Positions 33,211 through 42,437 of a stretch of 64,000 bases of DNA are shown one piece after another; the first letter of the stretch is position 1; the number at the start of each line of letters is the position of its first letter. The stretch is from Barrientosiimonas humi (lineage in GTDB: Bacteria > Actinomycetota > Actinomycetes > Actinomycetales > Dermatophilaceae). The DNA is taken from positions 434,001 to 498,000 of the forward strand of contig NZ_VFOK01000001.1 of assembly GCF_006716095.1 (NCBI RefSeq). Direction: 5' to 3'. Below the pieces are notes generated by a model. The model searched no databases. It worked only from the letters and a program-made list of their open reading frames with translations, and was not told the origin of the DNA. A program made the position numbers and the translations under genes.

Positions 33211-36060
33211 ATGACCACCGAGCTCGTGTCGCGGTTGCGCGCCGCCGGGGTGCGCGACGTGCTCGACGACAGCACGAACCGCGCGGCCTACTCCTCCGAC
33301 GCCTCGCTCTACCGCCTGGTGCCGAGCGCCGTCGTGCGACCCCGCGACCGTGACGAGGTGCTGGCGACGCTCGCCGTGTGCCGCGAGCTGGGCGTGCCTG
33401 TCACCGCGCGCGGCGGGGGGACCTCCATCGCCGGCAACGCGGTCGGGACCGGCGTGGTCTTCGACTTCAGCCGGCACCTCGGGAACGTGCTGTCGGTCGA
33501 CCGCGAGGCGGCGCGCGCGGTCGTGCAGCCCGGCACGGTGCACGCGACCCTGCAGAAGCAGGCGCTCGCGAACGGGCTGCGCTACGGCCCCGACCCGTCC
33601 TCGCACTCGCGCTGCACGATCGGCGGGATGATCGGCAACGACGCCTGCGGCAACCGGGCGCTCGGCTACGGCAAGACCTCCGACAACCTGCTCGGCCTCG
33701 AGCTGGTCACCGCCGGCGGCGAGGTGCTGCGCGTGCGGCACGGCGACGAGCGGACGCAGGTGCTGGCCGGGTCGCCGCTGCTGAGCGGCCTGGACGAGAT
33801 CGTCGGCCGGCACCTGGGCACCATCCGCACCGAGCTCGGCCGGTTCAACCGGCAGGTCTCCGGCTACGCCGCGCAGCGGCTGCTGCCCGAGCAGGGGTTC
33901 GACGTGACCCGGCTGATGGCCGGCAGCGAGGGCACGCTCGGCATCGTCACCGAGGCCGAGGTCGCCCTGGTCACCGAGCCGGAGCACCGGATCCTGGCCG
34001 TGCTGGGCTATCCGGACATCTCGACGGCCGGGGCCGCCGCCGTCGCCCAGCTGGAGTTCGGCCCGGTCGCGGTCGAGGGCATCGACCGGCGCATCGTCGA
34101 GATCCTCACCGCGCGCCGTGGCCCGCAGGCCGTGCCCGACCTGCCGCTCGGCGACGGCTGGCTGCTCGTCGAGCTCGCCGGCGACGACCGGGCCGAGGTC
34201 GTCGCGCGCGCCGAGGCGCTGTGCGCGGCGTCGGGCGCCGTGGAGGCCAAGGTCGTCACCGACCCCGCCGAGGCCGCGACGATCTGGCGGGTGCGCGAGG
34301 ACGGCGCCGGTCTCTCCGGTCGCAGCCCGCGTGACCGGCCGGCGCACGCCGGGTGGGAGGACGCCGCGGTGCCGCCCGAGCGGCTCGGCGACTACCTGCG
34401 CGACTTCGACGCGTTGCTCCTGCAGCACGACCTGACGGGGCTGCCCTACGGTCACTTCGGCGACGGCTGCCTGCACATCCGCATCGACTTCCCCCTCGAG
34501 AAGCCAGGCGGCACAGAGGGATTCGGTGACTTCCTCAACGACTCCGCCGAGCTGGTCGCCTCCTACGGCGGGTCGCTGTCGGGGGAGCACGGCGACGGCC
34601 GGGCGCGCAGCGGGCTGCTCGACCGGATGTACTCCGCCGACGCACTCGGGCTGTTCGCCGAGATCAAGCGGCACTTCGACCCCGAGAACCTGCTCAACCC
34701 GGGCGTGCTGGTCGAGCCCGCCGCACCCACCGCCGACCTGCGCGTCCCGCAGGCGCGGCCGGTGCGCGAGAAGCTGGCGCTGGCGTACGTGCACGACGGG
34801 GGTGACTTCAGCCAGGCGGTGCACCGGTGCACGGGCGTCGGGCGCTGCCGCGCCGACAGCACCGGCTCGGGCGGCGTGATGTGCCCGAGCTATCTGGCCA
34901 CGGGAGAGGAGAAGGACTCCACCCGCGGCCGGGCGCGCGTGCTGCAGGAGATGGTGAACGGCACTGTCGTCAAAGGGTTCTCGGCTCCCGAGGTGCACGA
35001 CGCGCTCGACCTGTGCCTGTCCTGCAAGGGGTGCCTGTCGGACTGCCCGACCGGCATCGACATGGCGAGCTACAAGTCAGAGGTGCTGCACCAGACGTAC
35101 AAGAAGCGGGTGCGGCCGCGCGCGCACTACGTGCTCGGGCAGCTGCCGCGCTGGGTCCGGCTGGGCAGCCGGATGCCCAGGGTCGTCAACGCGATGTTCG
35201 GGGTGGGGGAGCGGTTCGCTCAGGCCAAGAAGCTGGCCGGCGTGGACCCCCGGCGCAGCATCCCGCCGCTCGCGACGGAGACCTTCCGGTCGTGGGCGAC
35301 GGCGAACGGCGTTGGTGTCTTTGCGAACTCGGCCGATCCCATCGACGGTCGGGAGCCGGTGCTGCTGATCGTCGACACCTTCTCCGACCACTTCTCTCCC
35401 GACCTGGCGAAGGCCGCCGTGCGGGTGCTGCGGCAGGCTGGTTACGAGCCGCTGATCACCGAGCGGTCCGGCTGCTGCGGCCTGACCTGGATCTCCACCG
35501 GGCAGCTCGACGCCGCGCGCAAGATCCTCGGCAGCCACCTCGACGACCTGCTCGGCGCCGCCCGGCTCGGGCTGAAGCTCGTGGGCCTGGAGCCGTCGTG
35601 CACCGCCGTGCTGCGCTCCGACAGCCTCGAGCTGACGCCGGGCGAGACCGCGGAAACCGTTGCGGTGCAGGTGCGCACGCTCGCCGAGCTGCTGCGCGAC
35701 ACCCCCGGCTGGGAGCCGCCGCAGCTCGATGGGCTTCGCGTCGTCGCGCAGCCGCACTGCCACCACCACGCGGTGATGTCGTGGTCCGCCGACGCCGAGC
35801 TGCTGCGCCGAGCCGGCGCGGACGTACGGCGGTTGGGCGGGTGCTGCGGGCTCGCCGGCAACTTCGGCGTCGAGCTTGGCCACCACGACGTGTCGGTCAA
35901 GGTCGCCGAGCACCAGCTGCTGCCCGCGCTGCGCGACGAGCCCGACGCGGTGCTGCTCGCCGACGGCTTCTCCTGCCGCACGCAGGCGGCCGACCTGCTC
36001 GACCGCCGCGGCATCCACCTCGCCCAGCTCCTGGACCCCGAGCCCACGGTGGTCGAGTAG
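33211..36060 (+). CDS. Two-domain FAD / Fe-S oxidoreductase (D-lactate dehydrogenase-like)
   Basis: 949 residues from ATG 33211 after a GGAG site. The N-terminal half is a vanillyl-alcohol-oxidase-type FAD domain ('ARGGGTSIAGNAVGTG', 'GGMIGNDACGN', 'GSEGTLGIVTEAEV') with the C-terminal 'GEHGDGRARSG'. The second half has ferredoxin cysteines ('CTGVGRC' and 'CLSCKGCLSDCP') and two CCG domains ('SGCCGLTW', 'LGGCCGLAGNFG'). Such fusions oxidise D-lactate or 2-hydroxy acids and feed the respiratory chain. The last five residues and the stop codon lie inside a family B repeat. Confidence 0.88.
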   Translation: MTTELVSRLRAAGVRDVLDDSTNRAAYSSDASLYRLVPSAVVRPRDRDEVLATLAVCRELGVPVTARGGGTSIAGNAVGTGVVFDFSRHLGNVLSVDREAARAVVQPGTVHATLQKQALANGLRYGPDPSSHSRCTIGGMIGNDACGNRALGYGKTSDNLLGLELVTAGGEVLRVRHGDERTQVLAGSPLLSGLDEIVGRHLGTIRTELGRFNRQVSGYAAQRLLPEQGFDVTRLMAGSEGTLGIVTEAEVALVTEPEHRILAVLGYPDISTAGAAAVAQLEFGPVAVEGIDRRIVEILTARRGPQAVPDLPLGDGWLLVELAGDDRAEVVARAEALCAASGAVEAKVVTDPAEAATIWRVREDGAGLSGRSPRDRPAHAGWEDAAVPPERLGDYLRDFDALLLQHDLTGLPYGHFGDGCLHIRIDFPLEKPGGTEGFGDFLNDSAELVASYGGSLSGEHGDGRARSGLLDRMYSADALGLFAEIKRHFDPENLLNPGVLVEPAAPTADLRVPQARPVREKLALAYVHDGGDFSQAVHRCTGVGRCRADSTGSGGVMCPSYLATGEEKDSTRGRARVLQEMVNGTVVKGFSAPEVHDALDLCLSCKGCLSDCPTGIDMASYKSEVLHQTYKKRVRPRAHYVLGQLPRWVRLGSRMPRVVNAMFGVGERFAQAKKLAGVDPRRSIPPLATETFRSWATANGVGVFANSADPIDGREPVLLIVDTFSDHFSPDLAKAAVRVLRQAGYEPLITERSGCCGLTWISTGQLDAARKILGSHLDDLLGAARLGLKLVGLEPSCTAVLRSDSLELTPGETAETVAVQVRTLAELLRDTPGWEPPQLDGLRVVAQPHCHHHAVMSWSADAELLRRAGADVRRLGGCCGLAGNFGVELGHHDVSVKVAEHQLLPALRDEPDAVLLADGFSCRTQAADLLDRRGIHLAQLLDPEPTVVE

Positions 36061-36174
36061 CCGCCCCACGGTGGTCGAGTAGCCGCGCGAGGGACGAGCG
36101 CGGCGTATCGAGACCCCTCACCCCACGGTGGTCGAGTAGCTGCGCGAGGGACGAGCGCGGCGTATCGAGACCCC
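36043..36174. repeat. Family B repeats (GGTCGAGTAG...TATCGAGACC), three copies
   Basis: One partial copy (36043-36062) and two full copies starting at 36064 and 36121 with a 57-bp period. Each full copy runs CCCACGGTGGTCGAGTAGC, a GCGCGAGGGACGAGCGCGG middle and CGTATCGAGACCCC, forming an imperfect palindrome. The TAG of the first copy is the stop codon of the flavoprotein. A diverged copy is at 38281-38325. Confidence 0.93.
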
Positions 36175-36221
36175 GCCGTTATCCGGAGGCGCCGCCGGTC
36201 GAGGCTCGATACCGTCACGCC

Positions 36222-36950
36222 GTGACCACCGAGCAGCCGACCATCCTGGCCACGTCCGGGGGCATCCGTCCCGGCGCCCGAACCCGTTGGGAGTTCAGCG
36301 AGCTCACCGATCTGGCGGTCGACCTCGCGGGCATCAGCGGACGCGCGCCGAAGGTGTGCTTCCTCGGCACCGCCGGTGGCGACGACTCGGCGTACGTCTC
36401 CTTCTTCTACGAGGCCGCAGTCGCGGCCGGCTTCGCGCCGAGCCACGTGGCGGTGCTCTCGATGCCGAACGTCGCCGACATCACCGAGCACCTGCTCGCC
36501 CAGGACGTGGTGTGGGTCGGCGGCGGCAGCGTCGCCGGGCTGCTCGCGCTGTGGCGCCTGCACGGTGTCGACCAGGCGATGCGCGCGGCGTGGGAGGCCG
36601 GAGTCGTGCTGACCGGCGTCTCGGCCGGGTCGATCTGCTGGCACGTCGGCGGCACCACCGACTCCTTCGGGCCGGACCTGCGCGTGGTGTCCGACGGCCT
36701 GGCGCTGCTGCCGTTCTCCAACGGCGTGCACTACGACTCCGAGGAGCAGCGCCGCCCGAAGTTCCAGGCCGCGATCGCTTCCGGTGAGCTGCCGGCGGGC
36801 TACGCCACCGATGACGGCGTCGGTCTGCTCTATCGCGGCACCGAGCTGGTGGAAGCGGTCAGCGAGAGCGACGGCAAGGGCGCCTACGAGGTCCGCCGCG
36901 GCGAGGACGGCCAGGCGGTCGAGACGCCGCTGGACGTACGCCGCCTCTGA
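36222..36950 (+). CDS. Peptidase E-like protein (S51 family)
   Basis: 242 residues from GTG 36222. The nucleophile is the Ser of 'TGVSAGSICWHVGG', preceded by 'VWVGGGSVAGLLALWRLHG', both typical of peptidase family S51 (PepE, aspartyl dipeptidase and cyanophycinase relatives). The N terminus 'ILATSGGIRPG' fits the same family. PepE cleaves N-terminal Asp dipeptides in the cytoplasm; the substrate here is not established. Monocistronic. Confidence 0.85.
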   Translation: MTTEQPTILATSGGIRPGARTRWEFSELTDLAVDLAGISGRAPKVCFLGTAGGDDSAYVSFFYEAAVAAGFAPSHVAVLSMPNVADITEHLLAQDVVWVGGGSVAGLLALWRLHGVDQAMRAAWEAGVVLTGVSAGSICWHVGGTTDSFGPDLRVVSDGLALLPFSNGVHYDSEEQRRPKFQAAIASGELPAGYATDDGVGLLYRGTELVEAVSESDGKGAYEVRRGEDGQAVETPLDVRRL

Positions 36951-36968
36951 GGCCCGCCCCGCCGCCAC

Positions 36969-37038
36969 CGGGTCGATATCGACCCGATCTGCCCGCTTTT
37001 CGGGCGGTTGGTGTGTCATCTGGGGTCGATATCGACCC
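36969..37038. promoter_or_regulatory. Twin 16-bp palindromes GGGTCGATATCGACCC
   Basis: Two identical perfect palindromes at 36970-36985 and 37023-37038, 53 bp apart centre to centre (about five helical turns). A small GCCCG-CTTTT-CGGGC hairpin lies between them at 36990-37004, just past the peptidase gene. They could be paired operator sites, a repeat element, or terminator-linked structure. No regulator gene is adjacent. Confidence 0.5.
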
Positions 37039-37073
37039 GGTTTGTCCAGTCTGTGGCCGGTGGGTGCCGAGAG

Positions 37074-37250
37074 TCAGGCACGGCCGCCGCGGACCTGCCG
37101 GTACGCCTGTGTCGCCAGCACCAGTCCGGTCACCGACAGCGGCACGCCGACCGCACGCTCCGCAGGGGAGCGGGACAGTGCGTTGGCGGGAATCCCTATG
37201 GCGCAGTAGGCCGCTGATAGCGATAACCATGGGTCTATGGAGTTTCGCAT
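37074..37250 (-). CDS. Possible 58-residue membrane peptide
   Basis: An open frame from ATG 37250 to TGA 37074 encodes a short protein with two hydrophobic stretches, 'WLSLSAAYCAIGIPANAL' and 'AVGVPLSVTGLVLATQAY', separated by a charged turn 'SRSPAER' and ending in a basic tail 'RQVRGGRA'. That hairpin-like layout suits a two-span membrane peptide or the last two spans of a lost larger protein. No good ribosome-binding site is visible. It is divergent from the DUF1648-like gene. Confidence 0.35.
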   Translation of the reverse strand: MRNSIDPWLSLSAAYCAIGIPANALSRSPAERAVGVPLSVTGLVLATQAYRQVRGGRA

Positions 37251-37366
37251 TCAGTATGTGGGCCCTCGATCTGGTGCTGCTGGCCCCCGCTAAGGGCAGC
37301 ATCGTCGGACTTTGAGGCCAGCCTAAAGACCATGCGGAGAAGGCTGTCTGTTAGGCTAGTTGCATC

Positions 37367-37825
37367 ATGAGTTGGCGCCGCTGGCTGTTCCCCTGGGGGG
37401 CGGTGGTGGTTGTAGTTATTGCCGCCGCATTCTCGCTGCCTGCGCTGCCTCTGCTCCCGGATCGAGTGGTAATTCAGTGGAAGTCCGGGCAGCCATCCCA
37501 ATACCTGCCGCGATTAGCTGTGCCGCTGAGTTTCGTCGTCTCGGCGATTTTTCCGGTGCTTGTCTTGTGTGCACTTTCCGTTGCCAAGACAGCGCATCGC
37601 ATGGTCCGCGTCCTGTTTTCGGCCTCAGCTTACCCTCTCTCTATCATGCTTGCCGGGTTCTATTGGGCGGTCCTTGCGCCTCAGATTTCTTTGCGGGACG
37701 GGGCGGAGCTGGCGCGTGCGAACGGCCCCTCGGTTCCCGTCGCACTATCAGGCCTTCTGCTTGCTGCGCTTGTGTTCATCCCATCTTATGGTTTCTCCCG
37801 TAAGCTTTTAATGACAGGTTCGTAG
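37367..37825 (+). CDS. DUF1648-like membrane protein
   Basis: 152 residues with four hydrophobic segments (about 8-28, 50-73, 84-104, 127-146). The segment 'LPLLPDRVVIQWKSGQPSQY' between spans 1 and 2 matches the DUF1648 pattern seen in SdpI-type and related membrane proteins. Function unknown. The DNA is less GC-rich than its neighbours and uses codons such as TTA and AAT rarely seen elsewhere here, suggesting transfer. A TAGGCT hexamer at 37352-37357 could be the -10 of a short-leader promoter. Confidence 0.7.
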   Translation: MSWRRWLFPWGAVVVVVIAAAFSLPALPLLPDRVVIQWKSGQPSQYLPRLAVPLSFVVSAIFPVLVLCALSVAKTAHRMVRVLFSASAYPLSIMLAGFYWAVLAPQISLRDGAELARANGPSVPVALSGLLLAALVFIPSYGFSRKLLMTGS

Positions 37826-38280
37826 GCCGAGGCGATCGTCGTAGCAAGTAGCGGCCAGTTGAGGCTCGCCCGCCGTGGGGCCTGGAGTAGCGGCCCGGGT
37901 GGTGTGGTCAGCAGGAAGGGTAGGAGGCCGTCGCCATCCCGGGTGCAAGGGCCGGTACGACGTCCTGCTGCGTCCGCGGGTCGGCGAGTTCACCGTCGGG
38001 CAGCAAGATGCGGTGGAAGGAGCACGCGTGCTGGACCCGATTCAGGGAGTGCGGAAGTGGTCGCTTCGGTCGTGCCACCCCCAACCGCTGCTTGACCACC
38101 CCCATGGGGACTCCCCGGATCGTACGGACGGGAGGGGCAGATCAGTCATGCCGGGGTCGGCGACCGGAGGCCTTGAATCAAGAGCCGCGAGGGCGGCAAC
38201 GGGGCTGTCTTCGGCGGATCTGCATGCGGCCGAGGGAGACTCGCGGCCGCCCGACCACGCGTCGGGGAAATGGTAGCTGC
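37826..38280. other. Intergenic region without a recognisable gene
   Basis: Several open frames exist on both strands but none shows family similarity, a ribosome-binding site or consistent codon bias. It may be decayed DNA flanking the lower-GC patch. It ends in a family B repeat. Confidence 0.55.
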
Positions 38281-38325
38281 CGGGTCTCGATACGCGGCTC
38301 GGCTAGCGCCTCGCCGCTACTCGAC
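38281..38325. repeat. Diverged family B repeat overlapping a stop codon
   Basis: GGTCTCGATACGC...GCCGCTACTCGACCGGC is the complement-oriented, diverged form of the element at 36043-36174. Its CTACTCGACC end supplies the last codons and TAG stop of the minus-strand GNAT gene (38317). Confidence 0.8.
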
Positions 38326-39354
38326 CGGCTTGGGGCGCTGCTCGGCCGGCGCGGGGTGGGCGTAGACGTAGTCGTGGTGCACGGTGAACCCGAGCGACCG
38401 GTAGAGCGCGACGGCGGGCCCGTTGTCGGCCGTCACCTGCAGGTAGAGCGAGCCCGCGTCGGCGCGCTGCGCCTCGCGCACCAGCGCCGCCAGCACGCGC
38501 CGCGCCAGACCCTGCCGCCGCAGGCCCTCCTGCACGTGCACCGCGAAGACCCCCGCCCACCCGGGCGAGACCGCCAGCCGTCCGACGGCGTCGGGCACCT
38601 CAGCGGCACCGAGCGTGACGTAGCGACCGTCGCGCACCTGGCCGAGCATCGCGGTCAGCGTCGTCTCGTGCTGCTGCTCGCGCGGGGTGGCGCCGCTGAT
38701 CCACCGCGCGTCGACCGCCTCGGCCACCCGCGCCGTCGGGTCGTCCGGCAGCTGCGCCAGGGCGAGCGCGACGTCGTCGGTCGCGGCCGTCATCACGAGC
38801 GTCCGCGGCATGGTCTGCCACCCGCGCGCGAGCACCGCGGCGCCCAGCGGATCGTCCGCAACCTCGAAGCCGACCGGCCCGAAAACCTGCATCAGTGCTG
38901 GCTGTTCGCGGTCGGCGTACCACTGCTCGACCTGATCCAGAGCCGCCTCGACGTCCAGCCCGGGGTCGCCGAGCGGCAGCGCGCTGTTGCCCCGCCCGGT
39001 GTAACCGTCGGCGGCCCGCAGCAGCCACCGGCCGAGCCACTGCGACTCCAGCGGCGGCATCCCGCCGACCATCAGCTCCTGCAGGTCGGTCGCCGAGATC
39101 GCCCGGTGCGGCCGGCCGCGCCGGCTCGGCGGAGGCGGCACCCGCTTGGCGGCGACCACGGCCGCCCGCGGGACGCGCACGTCACCCCGCCGAGTACGTA
39201 CGACCGCCGTCGACTCGTCCAGCCCGACCAGGTCGCCAAGTGCATCGGTGAGCGATCCGTCCGCATCGCGGAACCGCAGGACGACGCGGTCGCCCACGCT
39301 GACGCGGGACTCGGCGGGAGTGAGGCAAGGCTCACTGCGCGGGTCCGGGGTCAC
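38317..39354 (-). CDS. GNAT acetyltransferase with N-terminal extension
   Basis: 345 residues from GTG 39354. The C-terminal 120 residues are a GNAT domain: 'WAGVFAVHVQEGLRRQGLAR', 'SLYLQVTADNGPAVALYRSLGF'. Residues 15-70 resemble a small SH3-like barrel ('VGDRVVLRFRDADG', 'TRRGDVRVPRAAVVAAKRVP'), a pattern common in actinobacterial homologues that sit beside the ferredoxin gene. Substrate unknown. Its last residues 'KPVE' and stop are within a family B repeat. Divergent from fdxA with 76 bp between starts. Confidence 0.85.
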   Translation of the reverse strand: MTPDPRSEPCLTPAESRVSVGDRVVLRFRDADGSLTDALGDLVGLDESTAVVRTRRGDVRVPRAAVVAAKRVPPPPSRRGRPHRAISATDLQELMVGGMPPLESQWLGRWLLRAADGYTGRGNSALPLGDPGLDVEAALDQVEQWYADREQPALMQVFGPVGFEVADDPLGAAVLARGWQTMPRTLVMTAATDDVALALAQLPDDPTARVAEAVDARWISGATPREQQHETTLTAMLGQVRDGRYVTLGAAEVPDAVGRLAVSPGWAGVFAVHVQEGLRRQGLARRVLAALVREAQRADAGSLYLQVTADNGPAVALYRSLGFTVHHDYVYAHPAPAEQRPKPVE

Positions 39355-39430
39355 CTCGGCATACTAGGTACTGCTCGTGCACAGCACCCGGCTCGGACCG
39401 GTGCGCACCGTTTGCCAGGAGGATCCTTCC

Positions 39431-39757
39431 GTGACCTATGTCATCGCTCAGCCGTGCGTCGACCTCAAGGACAAGGCCTGCATCGAGGAATGCCCGGTCG
39501 ACTGCATCTACGAAGGCAAGCGGTCGCTGTACATCCACCCTGACGAGTGCGTCGACTGCGGCGCCTGCGAGCCGGTCTGCCCCGTCGAGGCGATCTACTA
39601 CGAGGACGACACCCCCGAGGAGTGGGCCGACTACTACAAGGCCAACGTCGAGTTCTTCGACGACCTCGGCAGCCCCGGCGGTGCGGCCAAGCTCGGCATG
39701 ATCGACAAGGACCACCCGATCATCGAGGCGCTGCCTCCGCAGGAGCACGACGAGTGA
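39431..39757 (+). CDS. fdxA: Seven-iron type ferredoxin
   Basis: 108 residues from GTG 39431, nine bases after AGGAGG. The first cluster ligands are 'PCVDLKDKACIEECPVDC' and the second 'CVDCGACEPVCPVEAIYY', the pattern of 7Fe (3Fe-4S plus 4Fe-4S) ferredoxins with the long acidic C-terminal extension of actinobacterial FdxA/FdxC. It carries electrons at low potential in the cytoplasm. It directly precedes dapC, as in Mycobacterium. Confidence 0.96.
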   Translation: MTYVIAQPCVDLKDKACIEECPVDCIYEGKRSLYIHPDECVDCGACEPVCPVEAIYYEDDTPEEWADYYKANVEFFDDLGSPGGAAKLGMIDKDHPIIEALPPQEHDE

Positions 39758-39802
39758 GTCCGTCGGGCCGCCACCACCGGCTGACCCGGCGTTCGTGATC
39801 GC

Positions 39803-40912
39803 GTGACGCTCCAGCTCCCCGACTTCCCGTGGGACAGCCTGGCCGCGGCGAAGGCCCGCGCCCAGGCGCACCCCGACGGCATCGTCGACCTGTCGGTCGG
39901 CACGCCCGTCGACCCGACGCCGCCGCTGCTCCAGGACGCGCTGCGCGCCGCCGCCGACGCCCCCGGCTACCCCCAGACGTGGGGCACCCCCGCGCTGCGC
40001 GAGGCGGTCAGCGGCTGGTTCGCGCGGCGCCGCGGCGCGAGCGGCGTCGACCCCGACGGGGTGCTGCCCACGGTGGGCTCCAAGGAGCTCGTCGCGTGGC
40101 TGCCCACGCTGCTCGGGCTCGGCCCGGGCGACCAGGTGGCCTTCCCCGCCGTGGCCTACCCGACGTACGACGTCGGCGCCCGCATCGCGCGCGCCGAGCC
40201 GCGCCCGATGACCAGCCTCGTCGGGCTCGGCCCGGGCGCGGCGCCGAAGCTGCTGTGGCTCAACACGCCCAGCAACCCCACCGGCCAGGTGCTCGGCGTC
40301 GAGCACCTCAAGAAGGTCGTCGACTGGGCGCGCGAGCGCGGCGTCGTCGTCGCGAGCGACGAGTGCTACGCCGAGCTGGACTGGCGCGACGACGCCGACG
40401 GGCCGACGACCCCGAGCGTCCTCGACGACCGCGTCACCGGCGGCGACCACCGCGGCCTGCTCGCGGTCTACTCCCTGTCCAAACAGTCCAACCTGGCCGG
40501 CTACCGCGCGGCGTTCCTCGCCGGCGACCCCGCCCTGGTCGGCCAGCTGCTCGAGGTGCGCAAGCACGCCGGGATGATCGTGCCGTACCCGGTGCAGCGG
40601 GTCCTTGAGACCGCCGTCGGCGACGACCAGCACGTGGCCGCCCAGAAGACGACGTACGCCCGTCGCCGCTCGGTCCTGCTCGCCGCCCTGCGCGAGAGCG
40701 GCTGGCGGATCGACCACAGCGAGGCCGGGCTCTACCTGTGGGCGACCCGCGGCGAGCCCGCACGGGCCACGGTCGACGCCCTCGCCGAGCAGGGCATCCT
40801 CGTCGCGCCGGGCGACTTCTACGGGCCGACCGGAGCCCAGCACGTGCGCATCGCGCTCACCGCCACCGACGAGCGGATCGAGGCCGCGGCGCAGCGGTTG
40901 CGCTCGGCTTGA
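39803..40912 (+). CDS. dapC: Succinyldiaminopimelate transaminase DapC
   Basis: 369 residues from GTG 39803. A class-I/II PLP aminotransferase: 'LSVGTPVDPTPP', substrate loop 'GYPQTWGTPALREAV', 'WLNTPSNPTGQVLG', and PLP-lysine in 'YSLSKQSNLAGYRAAF'. It is the aminotransferase of the succinylase branch of meso-diaminopimelate/lysine synthesis; location after fdxA and the presence of dapD and dapE in the same window support the assignment over other aminotransferases. Confidence 0.9.
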   Translation: MTLQLPDFPWDSLAAAKARAQAHPDGIVDLSVGTPVDPTPPLLQDALRAAADAPGYPQTWGTPALREAVSGWFARRRGASGVDPDGVLPTVGSKELVAWLPTLLGLGPGDQVAFPAVAYPTYDVGARIARAEPRPMTSLVGLGPGAAPKLLWLNTPSNPTGQVLGVEHLKKVVDWARERGVVVASDECYAELDWRDDADGPTTPSVLDDRVTGGDHRGLLAVYSLSKQSNLAGYRAAFLAGDPALVGQLLEVRKHAGMIVPYPVQRVLETAVGDDQHVAAQKTTYARRRSVLLAALRESGWRIDHSEAGLYLWATRGEPARATVDALAEQGILVAPGDFYGPTGAQHVRIALTATDERIEAAAQRLRSA

Positions 40913-41035
40913 CGCTCGGTCAAAACCGACCGTTCTGGGCCGACCGGGGCCCTCGCTGCAGGCGGTTGACCCTGGGGTAACGTCGGCCTCGCTGACTTCC
41001 CGGCGCCAGCCGGGCTGGAGAGGAACGGACTGCAC

Positions 41036-42328
<1,293 letters not shown>

Positions 42329-42356
42329 CCCCGCGCCGCCCGACAGCGCCGAACGC

Positions 42357-42393
42357 ACGACGGCGGACCACGTATGACGTGGTCCGCCGTCGT
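42357..42393 (+). terminator. Terminator of gltA
   Basis: A perfect 17-bp stem (ACGACGGCGGACCACGT and complement) with a 3-nt ATG loop, starting 29 bp after the gltA stop. The right arm's 13-bp core GGTCCGCCGTCGT recurs at 42401-42413, allowing an alternative pairing. Confidence 0.85.
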
Positions 42394-42437
42394 CGTATCT
42401 GGTCCGCCGTCGTGGCCGGCGGGCCGAGCGCCGGGGC

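Noticed and set aside
36859-37302. 147-codon minus-strand frame downstream of the peptidase gene
   Set aside because: No similarity or start signals, and it overlaps the end of the peptidase gene antisense. The 58-codon frame in another phase has better hydrophobic patterning and was kept at low confidence instead.
38008-39543. A 511-codon plus-strand open frame covering the GNAT gene
   Set aside because: It is Arg/His/Pro-rich with no family similarity and lies antisense to a clear GNAT gene. In this GC-rich DNA such long antisense frames are expected.
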